A stretch of 64,000 nucleotides of DNA from Caldilineaceae bacterium (GCA_022823185.1 JAJDXQ010000037.1:58660-122659); one strand, 5' to 3'. Positions 35,900 to 45,798 are shown, counted from the first letter of the stretch. Numbers and translations are program-made. The notes: generated by a model from the sequence alone, not told the origin.

Positions 35900-36871
35900 T
35901 CAGGTCGCGGGCAGACGGATGTCTTCGACGCAAGCGTCGGCGTCATCTACCGTGACCTCTACGCCGGCGGCATTGTGGGGCCGTTTGAGCACAGCCAGCG
36001 CAACCGGGCCGGAGGCCGGGCTGAAGCCGCTGCTGGTCACCGTTCCGGCGACGCGGCCATTTACCTTTGCGGATGCGCCCTCCGGCAGGGGCTGTTCGCT
36101 ACGCAGGCGGACCAGTGATCGAGTTACCTTGTCATAGGTGAGTTGACGGGCGATGATCTCCTGGCCGGTGTAGCATCCTTTGTTCTCGGCGCAGACCCAG
36201 GCCATACCCGTTTCCAGCGGGGAGAATGAGTCGGTCAGCTCTTTGCCGGGGCGGGGCCGGCCCAATTCGATGCGGTGGGCTTCATAGGCTTCTGCGCCGG
36301 CGAGAAGGTCGGCGCCTGCGGCGGTCAACCGCTGCTGGAGTTCGTCCATCTCAGTGGCCGGACAGATGAGCTCGTAGCCGGGGATGTCATAGCGTTCCTG
36401 GCGCAGGACGGTTAAGGCGTCGCGTTCGAGGAAATGGTCATCGGATTCGGGTTGGGGCAGCCCGGCGGCCGCCAGCAGCTCGCCCGCGGCCGGGCCAAGC
36501 AGGCGCAGGCGGCTCAGGTGGGCGCTATCGTCGCTGACGGTTACTTTATCCATGAAGAAGATCTGACTTTGCAGCCGCTGACGCAATGCATCCGCCTGCC
36601 CTTCAGAGGCCAGGAGCAGAAGGTCATCATTACGGCAGAGGACGGAGAAGACGGCGTCGATGCGGGCCACGGGGCTGGTGAGGATGGTCAACGCGGCCTG
36701 GCCCGGCTGAAGGCGAGCGACGTCGTTGGTTGTCATGCGCTGGAGAAAGTCGGTGCGGTCGCGGCCCTGCAGCCGCAGGATCCCGAAATCGGGTCGCGCC
36801 TGGAATGCTGCGGCGGACGCCAGCGCCTGGTATTCGCGATCATTCACGGCAACAGCTGTTGGAGCGCTCAT
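35900..36871 (-). CDS. ygfZ: YgfZ/GcvT-like folate-binding protein
   Basis: 323-residue tetrahydrofolate-binding protein needed for maintenance of some Fe-S enzymes. The signature [14 protein letters not shown] (K-G-C-Y-x-G-Q-E) is present, with the conserved Cys. ATG 36871 is supported by GGAGGAT at 36882-36876. YgfZ helps radical-SAM Fe-S enzymes such as lipoate synthase, which makes its linkage to a lipoate-transfer gene meaningful. Confidence 0.93.
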   Translation of the reverse strand: MSAPTAVAVNDREYQALASAAAFQARPDFGILRLQGRDRTDFLQRMTTNDVARLQPGQAALTILTSPVARIDAVFSVLCRNDDLLLLASEGQADALRQRLQSQIFFMDKVTVSDDSAHLSRLRLLGPAAGELLAAAGLPQPESDDHFLERDALTVLRQERYDIPGYELICPATEMDELQQRLTAAGADLLAGAEAYEAHRIELGRPRPGKELTDSFSPLETGMAWVCAENKGCYTGQEIIARQLTYDKVTRSLVRLRSEQPLPEGASAKVNGRVAGTVTSSGFSPASGPVALAVLKRPHNAAGVEVTVDDADACVEDIRLPAT

Positions 36872-37125
36872 CTGATCCTCCAAATCGAACCGGTATCAGG
36901 TTCAAGTTGCGCTTAACGGGCAGATTGACTGCGCCGTCAACCACGAAAGCATGAGAACGCGTCGGGGAAGACGGCCCGTCCTCTTCGTTCGGCGGGAGCG
37001 AGTCATCGGTCGCATCGCTGGATCTTGGTCGGCCATTTCAGGATTGTCTGCAGTCACTATAGTCGATTCGCGTTAATTTCCACAGTTCGGCAACAGTTGG
37101 AGGGAGCGGGCGAAATCCTTTCCGC

Positions 37126-38439
37126 TCATTCCCGGGTCGTCTGCGCTTCCAGGAATTTCAGCACTTGCCAGAACATCTCTTCGCCGGACGCAGTCATGTC
37201 TTCACCGATCTGAAGGTAGTGACTCACGTCCTGGTAGTACAGGACCTCCACGTAAACGCCGGCGGCGCGCAGGGCTTCCTCGAGCTCGTAGGCCTGCGTG
37301 ATGGGAATGATGCGGTCCACGTCGGTGTGAATGATCATGGTCGGCGGCAGTTGGGAGGCGGTATAGACCGGAGAATAGTAGAGAAAGGGCAGAGGGTAGA
37401 TATTTGCGGGCCCCAGGGCGGGAATCACATAGCGAAACCGTTCGGGGAAGGTCAGGCGGCGGGCGTAAAAGTCGGCGCTGCCGGTGAAGGCGTTGCTGAT
37501 GCCGCCCAGGGTCAGCCATGCTGCGAACTGGTCTCTTTCATCGCGCAGGAGCCGGTTGACGATGGCGCTGCTGAAGCTGCCGCCGAGAGCGACGGCGGGG
37601 ACGCCGGCCAGGTCGACGCCGAGGTGGCCGCCGCGGGCCAGCGCGAGCGCGAGGCGGGCGTCCTCGGCGTGGGCGGCGACGTCTATGCCCCAGGCGCCGG
37701 AGGGAGACAGCGCCAGGACTGTGTAACCGGCATCGGCCAGGGCCACGTTGACGGGAGCCCAGTCATCGACCCAGCCGGGGTAAAGGCCGAACAGGAGGGG
37801 CAGCTTCTCGCCGGCATCGGGATAGGGTCGGTAGAGGCGAAGGGAGATGAGGCGGGCGCCGGCGCGTGTAAAGGCGAAGGACCGTTCCCAAGCCATTGCG
37901 CCGGACGGAAAGGGGGCCGTTCTGGTGACCGGTTCGCCTGCCCAGAGGTCGACTGCGCCGGGCAGGGGGGCGGGGAGGGGTTTTGGCACATGGCGGCGCA
38001 GTGTCAGGTCCGGCGCGCGGGACGTTTCGCCTTCCCGAATTGTGACAGGATAGGGGAGGCCGAAAGCGCCGGTGAGCGCGGTCTCTGAGAAGAAGGGGGC
38101 AACCGACGCGGGCACATACTGGCCAGGCGGGATGTTGTCGATGCGGTAGTGGCCGGCGCGATCCGTGCGGGCGGCATAGGGTGCTCCCGTACGCGCGGCG
38201 ACGAGCACAGCCGCGCCCGCCACCGGTTCGCCTGCGTACAGGATCTGACCGGAGAGGCTGCCCGTGGGGGAAGATGGCTCAGGTTCGACCGGGCCCCCCA
38301 GCTGCCGCTCGATCATGTAACCGAGCACGTGCATTGTGGGTGAAGGTTCACAGGCCGCGAACAGGGCGGCGCTGAGCAGGAGAAGGGAAAGACGCAGTAC
38401 GATGGAAGGAAGGCGGCGGCAACGGTTGGCGGTGTTCAC
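37126..38439 (-). CDS. Lipoprotein with carboxypeptidase-regulatory-like domain and alpha/beta hydrolase
   Basis: 437 residues from GTG 38439. The N-terminus is a lipoprotein signal (LLLLSAALFAAC, Cys29). Residues about 58-150 form a CarboxypepD_reg-like beta domain (LSGQILYAGEPVAGAAVLVA ... GHYRIDNIPPGQY). From about 185 an alpha/beta hydrolase follows, with the Ser nucleophile in GGSFSSA, acid in HTDVDRIIP and His in DVSHY. It resembles prolyl-oligopeptidase-type or acyl hydrolases on the outer face of the membrane. Substrate unknown. Confidence 0.8.
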   Translation of the reverse strand: MNTANRCRRLPSIVLRLSLLLLSAALFAACEPSPTMHVLGYMIERQLGGPVEPEPSSPTGSLSGQILYAGEPVAGAAVLVAARTGAPYAARTDRAGHYRIDNIPPGQYVPASVAPFFSETALTGAFGLPYPVTIREGETSRAPDLTLRRHVPKPLPAPLPGAVDLWAGEPVTRTAPFPSGAMAWERSFAFTRAGARLISLRLYRPYPDAGEKLPLLFGLYPGWVDDWAPVNVALADAGYTVLALSPSGAWGIDVAAHAEDARLALALARGGHLGVDLAGVPAVALGGSFSSAIVNRLLRDERDQFAAWLTLGGISNAFTGSADFYARRLTFPERFRYVIPALGPANIYPLPFLYYSPVYTASQLPPTMIIHTDVDRIIPITQAYELEEALRAAGVYVEVLYYQDVSHYLQIGEDMTASGEEMFWQVLKFLEAQTTRE

Positions 38440-38782
38440 ATTGCTTTCGTGTTGTGTTCAATGGAAGACCAGGCGGCACGAAGCGCAGTTCAACGTTGAG
38501 AGTATAACACGCCGCAAAATGGGAAACCAAGGGATGGAGGAAGGGCGGGCCAGCAGTAACCGCAGGAGGACCGGAGGCGGATGAGTTGCGGCGGGTGTCA
38601 GGGGCGGCTATACTTTCATCGTCAGATTTCTCCAGCGTTACCGGTAAACCAACAACCAGTCGGTATTCCCGCTCGGCGGCAAGCAGCGGTTTGCAAGGGG
38701 TGGCCCGTTGCCGTCGGGCTGATCTCCTTTGGATGGGTGATCGGCGGGCGGGGAGCCGACTCGACAGAAGGAGCCCATAAGA
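38440..38782. other. Divergent non-coding region
   Basis: 343 bases between the lipoprotein and the LLM oxidoreductase. Holds the promoter at 38586-38614 and AAGGAG just before ATG 38783. No gene seen. Confidence 0.55.
38586..38614 (+). promoter_or_regulatory. Promoter for the LLM oxidoreductase
   Basis: TTGCGG (38586-38591), 17-base spacer, TATACT (38609-38614); leader about 160 bases. Confidence 0.5.
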
Positions 38783-39724
38783 ATGCCCTCAGTAGACTTC
38801 GGCTGGCACGCGCCGTCTTTCCCTGCGGACGGCAGCGATGCCGACACTTTTTTGGCTCAGATGCATACCCATCTTCAGCTGATGGACGGTCACTTGACAT
38901 CGGTTTGGGTTGACGATCACGTACATCCGTGGGCGATGTTTGTAGCGAGAGAGACGCCGGCCACCGAGGTTGTGACGACGCTGGCTTATTTTGCGGCCCG
39001 CTACCCGAACTACGACTGGGGCAGTCTCGTCCTGTGCCAGTCCTATCGCAATCCGGCGTTGACGGCAAAGATGGCGGCGTCGCTGCAGTGGTTGACGGGC
39101 GGGCGGTATGTATTCGGGATCGGGGCGGGCTGGCTGGAAGAGGAGTACGCGGCATACAATTGGCCGTTTCCGCGCCCGGCTGCACGGATTCGCCAGTTGG
39201 AGGAGACGGTCGAGATCGTCAAACTCATGTGGACGGAGTCACCCGCCAGCTACGAGGGGCGCCACTATCGCGTCGCCAACGCGTACTGCCATCCACAGCC
39301 GAATCCGTTGCCGCCGGTGATGATTGGCGGGGGCGGGGAGCAGCTGACGTTGCGGGTGGTGGCCAAGCACGCCGACTGGTGGAATCTGCCGGGGGGGAGC
39401 CCGGAGAGGTATGCGCATAAGCTGGGGGTATTACGCGCGCACTGCGAGGCGGTGGGGCGCGATTTTGACGAGATTCGCAAGACGATCTCGCTGCCGCCGA
39501 TAGCGGTGCATCATGAGGAGGCTGTCGCCCTGCAGCAGTTGGAGGCGACACCATACGCGCAGAGAGGAGGCGGGCTAGCGGGCACGCCGGACCAGGTCGC
39601 GGCGCAGCTGCAAGAGTATATCGATGCCGGTGTCACCCTTTTCCAGATCCGAATTGCCGATTTTCCGGAGACGGCGGGAACTGAGCTGTTCATACAAGAG
39701 GTGCTGCCGCGCTTTTCGGACTGA
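38783..39724 (+). CDS. LLM-class F420/flavin-dependent oxidoreductase
   Basis: 313-residue TIM-barrel flavoenzyme of the luciferase-like monooxygenase superfamily. The pattern GGRYVFGIGAGWLEEEYAAYNWPF and the MIGGGGEQLTLRVVAKHADWWN block are typical of F420-dependent members. AAGGAG lies nine bases before ATG 38783. Use of F420 versus FMN cannot be decided from sequence alone, though F420 is common in this group. Substrate unknown. Confidence 0.9.
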   Translation: MPSVDFGWHAPSFPADGSDADTFLAQMHTHLQLMDGHLTSVWVDDHVHPWAMFVARETPATEVVTTLAYFAARYPNYDWGSLVLCQSYRNPALTAKMAASLQWLTGGRYVFGIGAGWLEEEYAAYNWPFPRPAARIRQLEETVEIVKLMWTESPASYEGRHYRVANAYCHPQPNPLPPVMIGGGGEQLTLRVVAKHADWWNLPGGSPERYAHKLGVLRAHCEAVGRDFDEIRKTISLPPIAVHHEEAVALQQLEATPYAQRGGGLAGTPDQVAAQLQEYIDAGVTLFQIRIADFPETAGTELFIQEVLPRFSD

Positions 39725-39963
39725 CGTTCAGCCTGGCCGCTGGCACAGGGCCGCAATCGGCGGCTGTCAAGGTTGGGAAACTGGGGCATGGACGATTGGG
39801 ACACTTTGGGAGCGCGATAAGGGGGGAAGGGAGTGGCGGCTGGATAGACTGGATTGGTAGCGTGGGATGGATGGACTGTGATCAAAGGGCCGCGGCGGAT
39901 GGCGGCGCGGCAGGAACGGATTTCCAGCAGTAGAGAGGGCATGTTGCCCAGAGGAGGCATTTT

Positions 39964-40842
39964 ATGTCGATTGGCGCTGAACTTTTGATTGACGCCCACG
40001 CGCTGGTAGGCGAGGGACCGATTTGGGACGCAGACGACAACGTCCTGTGGTGGGTGGACATTATGTCGAGCAAGCTATACGCCTACGACCCGGAAACGGG
40101 AAGCAACCGGGAATGGGATGTGGGGCAGCACGTAGGAACGGTGGTGCAGCGGGCGTCCGGCGGGTTGATGCTGGCGCTGAGGGATGGTTTTGCCGCGTTT
40201 GACCCGGATGGCGGGGGGCTGGAGATGCTGGTCGATCCGGAGTCTCATCTGCCGGGGAACCGCTTCAACGACGGCAAGTGCGGGCCGGACGGGCGTTTTT
40301 GGGCCGGTACGATGGCGTATGAAGACCAGTCGGACCAGGGCAGCGTCTACCGCATGGACACCGACCTGAGCGTTCACAGGCTGATCGAGGACATCGCAAT
40401 CTCGAACGGCATCATCTGGAGCCTGGACGCAAAGACGATGTATTACACGGACTCGCTCGACTTCGCTATACGAGCCTACGATTACGACGTTGAGACGGGC
40501 GGCATCAGCAATGAAAGGGTGATCATCAGTATCCCTGAAGAGATGGGCTTTGCCGACGGCTTCACGATCGACGAGGAAGGGATGCTGTGGGTGGCGCATT
40601 ACGGGGCGAGCCGGGTGCGGCGCTGGAATCCGGATACGGCTGAGGTACTGGCCGAAATCGTGCTGCCGACTGCAAGCATTACGGCGTGCGCTTTTGGCGG
40701 GAACAATCTGGACCAGCTGTACATCACCAGCGCTTCGTTCCGGCTGAGCGACGCGGAGAAGGCGGAACAGCCCCATGCGGGCGGGCTGTTTGTGGCTGAT
40801 GCGGGCGTACGCGGGGTGGCGGCGGACAAGTTTGGGGGTTGA
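39964..40842 (+). CDS. SMP-30/gluconolactonase family protein
   Basis: 292-residue six-bladed beta-propeller lactonase (regucalcin-like). Metal site residues are visible: Glu17 in GEGPIWDAD, Asn in NRFNDGKCGPDGRFW, Asn in AISNGIIW and Asp in FADGFTIDEEG. It hydrolyses sugar lactones to acids in most characterised members. AGAGGAGG lies just upstream of ATG 39964. It would follow a sugar dehydrogenase in a catabolic route. Confidence 0.92.
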   Translation: MSIGAELLIDAHALVGEGPIWDADDNVLWWVDIMSSKLYAYDPETGSNREWDVGQHVGTVVQRASGGLMLALRDGFAAFDPDGGGLEMLVDPESHLPGNRFNDGKCGPDGRFWAGTMAYEDQSDQGSVYRMDTDLSVHRLIEDIAISNGIIWSLDAKTMYYTDSLDFAIRAYDYDVETGGISNERVIISIPEEMGFADGFTIDEEGMLWVAHYGASRVRRWNPDTAEVLAEIVLPTASITACAFGGNNLDQLYITSASFRLSDAEKAEQPHAGGLFVADAGVRGVAADKFGG

Positions 40843-40953
40843 GAAACAGCCAGCGGGCGTCACTCGCAGGTATCCCGGGGAACTTTTCGACAGGTCAAGT
40901 CGTCTCATGGTTCAGGCTCATTGTCTGATGATGTGATGACAGGAGGGTGAACC

Positions 40954-41856
40954 ATGGGGCGAATTCGATTCACCGCACCGGTATGGTTGATGATCGTCGT
41001 GTGGATGTGTGGGGCCTGCGCTGCCCGAGCGGACCCGATGGAATCTGACAACTTTGTGTCAGAGAGCGCGGCGGCATTTGCGTATGAGGAAAGGGAAGCA
41101 GAGCAGGCGGCGGCAGACGGCGAGGCGTGGCCGCGGCAGGTGATCGCCAATGCGAATCTCTCGCTGATCGTGGCGGATGCGGAGGCGGCGCTGGCGGGTG
41201 TTCAGGAGGTCCTGTCGGATCTGGGAGGTTACATGGCCGACATGGACCTGTCCAAAGGGGGATACGACGAGTCGGAAGTGATGCGCGGCTCTCTCACGCT
41301 GCGCGTGCCGTCTGACAGCCTGGAAGAGGCGCTGGCCCGTTTGCAGGCTCTGGCCCGGGATGTGAACTATCTGCATGTAAACCGGCAGGATGTAACGGAC
41401 CAGTACAGTGATCTGGACGCGCGGTTGAGAAACCTGCGTGCGACCGAGACCGAGTTGCTGGCGCTGTTGACGGAGGTGCGTGAGAGGCCCAATGCCAAGG
41501 TAGAGGATATCCTGGCGGTCCACCGCAGTTTGACGCAGATCCGGGAAGAGATCGAGTTGCTGCAGGGACGCAAAAATCTGTTGGACAATCAGACCAGTTT
41601 TTCGACGATCTGGGTTGAGTTGATCCCCGACAGCGTGTTCCGGCCGATCGTGGAGGAGCCGTGGAGCGCAAGCGGGCCGGCGCGGAGCGCGTTACGGGCG
41701 CTGGTGTCAACGCTGCAGGGGTTGCTGACCGTGCTGATCTGGGCTGTGCTGTACTTGACGCCGCTGCTGCTTGTCTTCCTGATTCCTCTGGCTGCGCTGA
41801 TCTGGCTTGCGCGCCTCTGGGTGGGGCGGCGCCGCAAAGGCGAGGAGTCGGGGTGA
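40954..41856 (+). CDS. DUF4349-domain membrane protein
   Basis: 300 residues. The N-terminus (PVWLMIVVWMCGAC) is a signal with a lipobox-like CGAC. The middle matches DUF4349: RQVIANANLSLIVADAEAAL..VQEVLSDLGGYMAD, then a coiled coil (about 140-210, LDARLRNLRATETELLALL). A C-terminal membrane span (about 255-285) ends in a basic tail. Function unknown; members are envelope proteins. Confidence 0.88.
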   Translation: MGRIRFTAPVWLMIVVWMCGACAARADPMESDNFVSESAAAFAYEEREAEQAAADGEAWPRQVIANANLSLIVADAEAALAGVQEVLSDLGGYMADMDLSKGGYDESEVMRGSLTLRVPSDSLEEALARLQALARDVNYLHVNRQDVTDQYSDLDARLRNLRATETELLALLTEVRERPNAKVEDILAVHRSLTQIREEIELLQGRKNLLDNQTSFSTIWVELIPDSVFRPIVEEPWSASGPARSALRALVSTLQGLLTVLIWAVLYLTPLLLVFLIPLAALIWLARLWVGRRRKGEESG

Positions 41857-41887
41857 CCCGGCCGGCAGCCGGCGTGGCGGAGCTGCG

Positions 41888-42742
41888 TCAGCCTTTGAGG
41901 GCGCCGAAGGTCAGGCCGCCGGTGATGTATTTCTCCAGGGCCATGCCGGCCGCGACGACGGGGATGACGCTGACGAGCGAGATGGCGCTCATGTTCCACC
42001 ATTCGGTGTAGCCGGTCTGGCTGACCTGCATGGTCATGAAGAGCGGGATGGTGATGGCTTCACGGAAGGTGAGCGTGAGGGCGACGAGGTATTCGTTCCA
42101 GGCGCCGATGAGAGAGAGGACAAAGACGGCGACGAGGCCGGGCGCGGCCAGGGGCATGGCGATGCGGAAGAGGACGCCGAGGCGATTGGCGCCATCGATC
42201 ATGGCGCTTTCTTCGATTTCGACAGGCAGTCCTTCGAAGAAGTCACGCATCACCCAGACGATGAAGGGGATGGCCCCGCTGCTGTAGACGATGATGAGAG
42301 AAAGGCGGGTGTCGAGGAGGCCCAGTTCGCGAAACATCACGAGGAAGGCGAGGATGAAGAGGGCGCCGGGAAACATGCGCTGGGACATGAAGCCGAGGAC
42401 GATTGAGTTGTTGCGGCCGCCGTAGTCGAAGCGGGCCAGGGCATAGCCGGCGCTTGAACCGATGACGAGGGCGATGGTTGACGAGACGAAGGCGACGATC
42501 ACGCTGTTCATAAAGGGGTCGAGAAACCAGGTGAGCCGGTCTACGAAGAGATAGCGCCAGGCATGCAGTCCGGGTTGAAAGTCGACGAAGGGGATGTATG
42601 TCGCCTTGATGGACATGTCGATGGCGTTCTTGAAGGAGGTGATCCCCACCCAGTACATTGGAAAGAGGAGGATAAACGACCAGAAGACCAGAATGCAGTA
42701 GGAAATGGTTGTGCGAAGCCGTTTTTGCGCGTTAAGTCCCAT
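41888..42742 (-). CDS. CUT1 ABC transporter permease, MalG-like
   Basis: 284-residue membrane subunit with six spans and EAA loop EIEESAMIDGANRLGVLFRI. The C-terminal ALEKYITGGLTFGALKG is characteristic of MalG/UgpE-type permeases. Its ATG (42742) shares one base with the stop of the upstream permease. Last gene of the receptor-permease-permease operon. Confidence 0.94.
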   Translation of the reverse strand: MGLNAQKRLRTTISYCILVFWSFILLFPMYWVGITSFKNAIDMSIKATYIPFVDFQPGLHAWRYLFVDRLTWFLDPFMNSVIVAFVSSTIALVIGSSAGYALARFDYGGRNNSIVLGFMSQRMFPGALFILAFLVMFRELGLLDTRLSLIIVYSSGAIPFIVWVMRDFFEGLPVEIEESAMIDGANRLGVLFRIAMPLAAPGLVAVFVLSLIGAWNEYLVALTLTFREAITIPLFMTMQVSQTGYTEWWNMSAISLVSVIPVVAAGMALEKYITGGLTFGALKG

Positions 42743-43668
42743 CAGTCCTTCCCCATCGCTCTTCTCGTGAGTACCAGGTAGGCTCCGCCGAAGATCATGA
42801 GCACGATTAATAGGAAATAGGCCTGGCTGCTGCCGAAGGCCAGGTCTCCGCCTTTGACCCCGGTGCGATAGATGGCAAGTGTCACCGATTCGGTGGCCTG
42901 CCCCGGCCCTCCGCCGGTCAGCACCATGATAATTTCCACGACCTTGAAGGCATCGATAATACGGATCAGGAGGGCGGTCATCGTGATCGGCATGATCAGG
43001 GGGACGGTGATGCGCCAGAAGGACTGCAGTTGATTGGCGCCGTCGACGCGGGCGGCCTCGTGCAGGTCCGGCGGCACGCCTTGGAGCGCGGCGAGCAGCA
43101 TCAGGATCATGAAGGAGCTCCACTGCCAGACGTCGATGGCCATGAGCGCGACCATCGCCCACGTGGGGCTTGTCAGCCAGGGGACGCCTTCAAAGCCGAG
43201 ATTGCGCAGAATGTCGTTGATGGGTCCGATGTCTTCCTGGAACAACATGCGGCCGACGATAAAGGAGACGACGACCGGGCTGACCATCAGAGGCATCAGG
43301 AACCAGGTTCGAAAGAGCTTCTGGCCGCGTGTGATGTTGTTCAGGGCCAGGGCGACGGTCAGGCCGATGATGAGTTGCGCGGGCACAACGCCGAGCATGA
43401 AGACGACGGTGTTGCGGGCTGTGCGCCAGAAAGAGCGGTTGCTCATCAGTTTTTCGAAGTTGGCGAGCCCGACGAATTCCGTTTCGAAGTCCCCGATGCG
43501 GTAGAGGTGCAGGTCTGTGAAGGCGGCGTAGAGCGTCCAGACGACGGGGACAGCCAGCAGGATTAGGATGATGGCGACAGCGGGCAACAGGAAGATCCAC
43601 TTCCAGAGGTTGTCCTTGATTTCGAAGCGGAATCGTTTGGAGGGGTAGATTTGGGGTTCAGTTGCCAT
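42742..43668 (-). CDS. CUT1 ABC transporter permease, MalF/UgpA-like
   Basis: 308-residue membrane subunit. The six spans start at KWIFLLPAVAIILILLAVPV; EAA loop DLHEAARVDGANQLQSFWRI; the LTGGGPGQATESVTLAIYRTG block is typical of MalF/UgpA-like proteins. A 136-base gap with a hairpin separates it from the receptor gene. No ATPase gene is linked. Confidence 0.94.
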   Translation of the reverse strand: MATEPQIYPSKRFRFEIKDNLWKWIFLLPAVAIILILLAVPVVWTLYAAFTDLHLYRIGDFETEFVGLANFEKLMSNRSFWRTARNTVVFMLGVVPAQLIIGLTVALALNNITRGQKLFRTWFLMPLMVSPVVVSFIVGRMLFQEDIGPINDILRNLGFEGVPWLTSPTWAMVALMAIDVWQWSSFMILMLLAALQGVPPDLHEAARVDGANQLQSFWRITVPLIMPITMTALLIRIIDAFKVVEIIMVLTGGGPGQATESVTLAIYRTGVKGGDLAFGSSQAYFLLIVLMIFGGAYLVLTRRAMGKD

Positions 43669-43743
43669 GGTTCCACTGAGAGCTTCGCTTCCCGCCCCGA
43701 CTGCCAGGCAGGAGAGGGGGGGCGAGGTCTATGGCGGCCAGAG

Positions 43744-43783
43744 GCCAGTGACCGGAGTTGGCTCTTGGCGACCGGTCACTGGC
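43744..43783 (-). terminator. Intercistronic hairpin after the second ABC receptor gene
   Basis: 12-bp perfect inverted repeat GCCAGTGACCGG (43744-43755) / CCGGTCACTGGC (43772-43783), 16-base loop. It lies between receptor and permease genes and could stabilise the receptor mRNA or reduce read-through. Confidence 0.55.
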
Positions 43784-43804
43784 GACTGGCTATATTTGAT
43801 GCGG

Positions 43805-45325
43805 TTACTTGCCCAGCGTGCGGGCGTATAGTTCGGCCTGATGCTGGAGGCCGCCCATTCGTTCGCTGATTTCGTTGAAGGCGGCGGCGACTTCGTCCAG
43901 GGCATCCTGAGGCGGAAGCTCATTGGCCAGCGCCTTGGAGACGCCAAGTTCGAGCGCGTCGCGATACTGCACCCAGCCGCCGAAGGCCTGGTCGGTCACG
44001 GCGTTGGGATGGTCGAGGGTCTCGCGGGCGGCGTTCAGATAGTCCATGGCCACTTCTTCGCCCAGCTGCAGCGGGCCGGTGGCGAACTCTTCGACCGCTT
44101 CCATCTGGCTGAAGCGGTAAGGGCTGGCGCCGGTCAGGTCGGTGACGAAGGCCAGGCCGCTTTCCGGTTTGGTCAGATGGGTGACAAAGCCCCAGACGGC
44201 GTCGTAGGCCAGGTCGTCAACCTGGGCAGAGACGGCGATGACCCAACCCCCGAAGGCGTGGAAGGGGGCATGGCTGGGAATGTCGAAGTAGTCCCATTCG
44301 CCCGATTTGGAGTTAAAGACCTCGTGTGAGCCGGGCAGGATGTTGTAGCCCTGCAGGCCCTGGATTACAGAGGTTTCGGGCGAGGTTGCGCTGGTGACGG
44401 CATCCCAGTTGTAGGTCTGGGCGACGCGGCCGCCGTTCATGGCGTTGAGGGAATCACCGTAGGTGAAGTTGGTGCCGCCGGGAGGCGCCCAGTTCTGCAT
44501 TTCTTCGACCCATTCGGTGAGGGCGCGGACGAAGCCGGGGTTGTTGAGACGGGCTTCGCCGGTGTCGAGGTCGATGAAGTAGGCATCGTCATCGGGATGC
44601 TTGGCGTAGGCGGTGGCGCGGGAGTTGAAGCCCCACCAGAGGGTATCGCCGCGCTTGGTCATGCAGGCTGCGCCGAAGTCGTCTTCCTCGCCGTTCTCGT
44701 TCCAATCCCAGCCGGTGAAGAATTCGCAGATGTTGCGCCACTGGTCCCAGGTCACGGCGCCGGTGTCGGGCGAGAGATCGTAGCCGAAGCTGTCCTTGAA
44801 GCGGCTGTTGATGTCCTCGTTGGCGAAAAGGTCTTTTCTGAAGGAGTAGTAGTGGATGTCGCCGTCGTAGGGCAGGGCGTAGATTTTGCCTTCCCACGAC
44901 AGAGTATTGACGATACCGGGCAGGACGTCGTCAAAGTCGATGGCCTCGAGGACCTCGGTTGGGATCTCCTGCAGGGCGCCGGCGTTGATGACATCGGCGC
45001 GTGCGTTGCTGGGGAACTGGAAGATGTCGGCCAGGTAGGTATCGGTGGCGACCGACTGCATGATCTTGTCGGTCAATTCCTGCTGGCCGAAGGCGCCGCG
45101 CTCGAGTTCGTAGCCGTTTTCCTCGACCCACGGCAGCATGAATGCTTCGACGCGGGCGCCCATGCCGTCCAGGCCGGCATAGCGGATTACGATTTTCTCC
45201 TGGGACATGGCTTCGTCTCCGCTGCTGGCGGGGGCTGCGGGCGCGGCGCAGGCAGCCAGGGCCATTGCGCCGGCGGCGCCGCCTGCCAAGCGGAGAAATT
45301 GACGTCGGCTTACTTTGTTTGCCAT
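43805..45325 (-). CDS. Sugar ABC transporter substrate-binding Tat lipoprotein
   Basis: 506-residue receptor of the extracellular solute-binding family 1. The N-terminus MANKVSRRQFLRLAGGAAGA carries a twin-arginine motif (SRRQFL) and a lipobox LAAC (about Cys29), so it is folded before export and lipid-anchored. The body has the usual two-lobed pattern (EGKIYALPYDGDIHYYSFRK; GWVIAVSAQVDD). ATG 45325 is preceded by GGAGAC. The frame is open further upstream but without a good start. First gene of the operon; ligand unknown. Confidence 0.93.
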   Translation of the reverse strand: MANKVSRRQFLRLAGGAAGAMALAACAAPAAPASSGDEAMSQEKIVIRYAGLDGMGARVEAFMLPWVEENGYELERGAFGQQELTDKIMQSVATDTYLADIFQFPSNARADVINAGALQEIPTEVLEAIDFDDVLPGIVNTLSWEGKIYALPYDGDIHYYSFRKDLFANEDINSRFKDSFGYDLSPDTGAVTWDQWRNICEFFTGWDWNENGEEDDFGAACMTKRGDTLWWGFNSRATAYAKHPDDDAYFIDLDTGEARLNNPGFVRALTEWVEEMQNWAPPGGTNFTYGDSLNAMNGGRVAQTYNWDAVTSATSPETSVIQGLQGYNILPGSHEVFNSKSGEWDYFDIPSHAPFHAFGGWVIAVSAQVDDLAYDAVWGFVTHLTKPESGLAFVTDLTGASPYRFSQMEAVEEFATGPLQLGEEVAMDYLNAARETLDHPNAVTDQAFGGWVQYRDALELGVSKALANELPPQDALDEVAAAFNEISERMGGLQHQAELYARTLGK

Positions 45326-45489
45326 TCTTCTTGTCTCCTTGAAATGGAAGTATAGATGGTGCTGATGCCAACTCTTTGGGAGGAGGCCTCTTGGTGAGAC
45401 CAACCGATCAGTTCTTTGTGTTGCGGGCGCGTCCTGGTCATTCTGCGGCCAGTTTGAAGAGGAGATAACGGAAGGAATTACAAGAAAAC

Positions 45490-45519
45490 ATTGTAGCGGA
45501 AGGAGGGCAAGTCTGTCAA
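45490..45519 (-). promoter_or_regulatory. Promoter of the second ABC operon
   Basis: Minus strand TTGACA (45519-45514), 18-base spacer, TACAAT (45495-45490); leader about 155 bases to ATG 45325. Confidence 0.65.
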
Positions 45520-45769
45520 AAATCGTTCGTCTCTGGATGCGGTCCAAAATGGGGGTGAGCGGTGGGGTCGGGACTGCAGTGGTCAGTGGTCAGTGCGGGG
45601 CGGAGAAGGGCCGAGGGGAGGGGGTTTGGGGGGATCGATGGGGAGGGCGTATGGGGGCAGGACGGATTGGGGCAGTTTTCGGGGTATCGCTTGGGGACTT
45701 CCCTGAATGCCGCGGCCCGCTTCTCCTGACTGATCTCAGAACTGGACTGGGCGGGGAGGCAGAGGGCAG

Positions 45770-45798
45770 TTGAATCTTGGCCAGCATAGCTATATACT
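45770..45798 (+). promoter_or_regulatory. Promoter of the aldo/keto reductase gene
   Basis: TTGAAT (45770-45775), 17-base spacer, TATACT (45793-45798); leader about 80 bases to ATG 45885. Confidence 0.65.

Noticed and set aside
36884..36915. tRNA-like GGTTCAAG sequence
   Set aside because: No acceptor, D-arm or anticodon arm can be paired around it.
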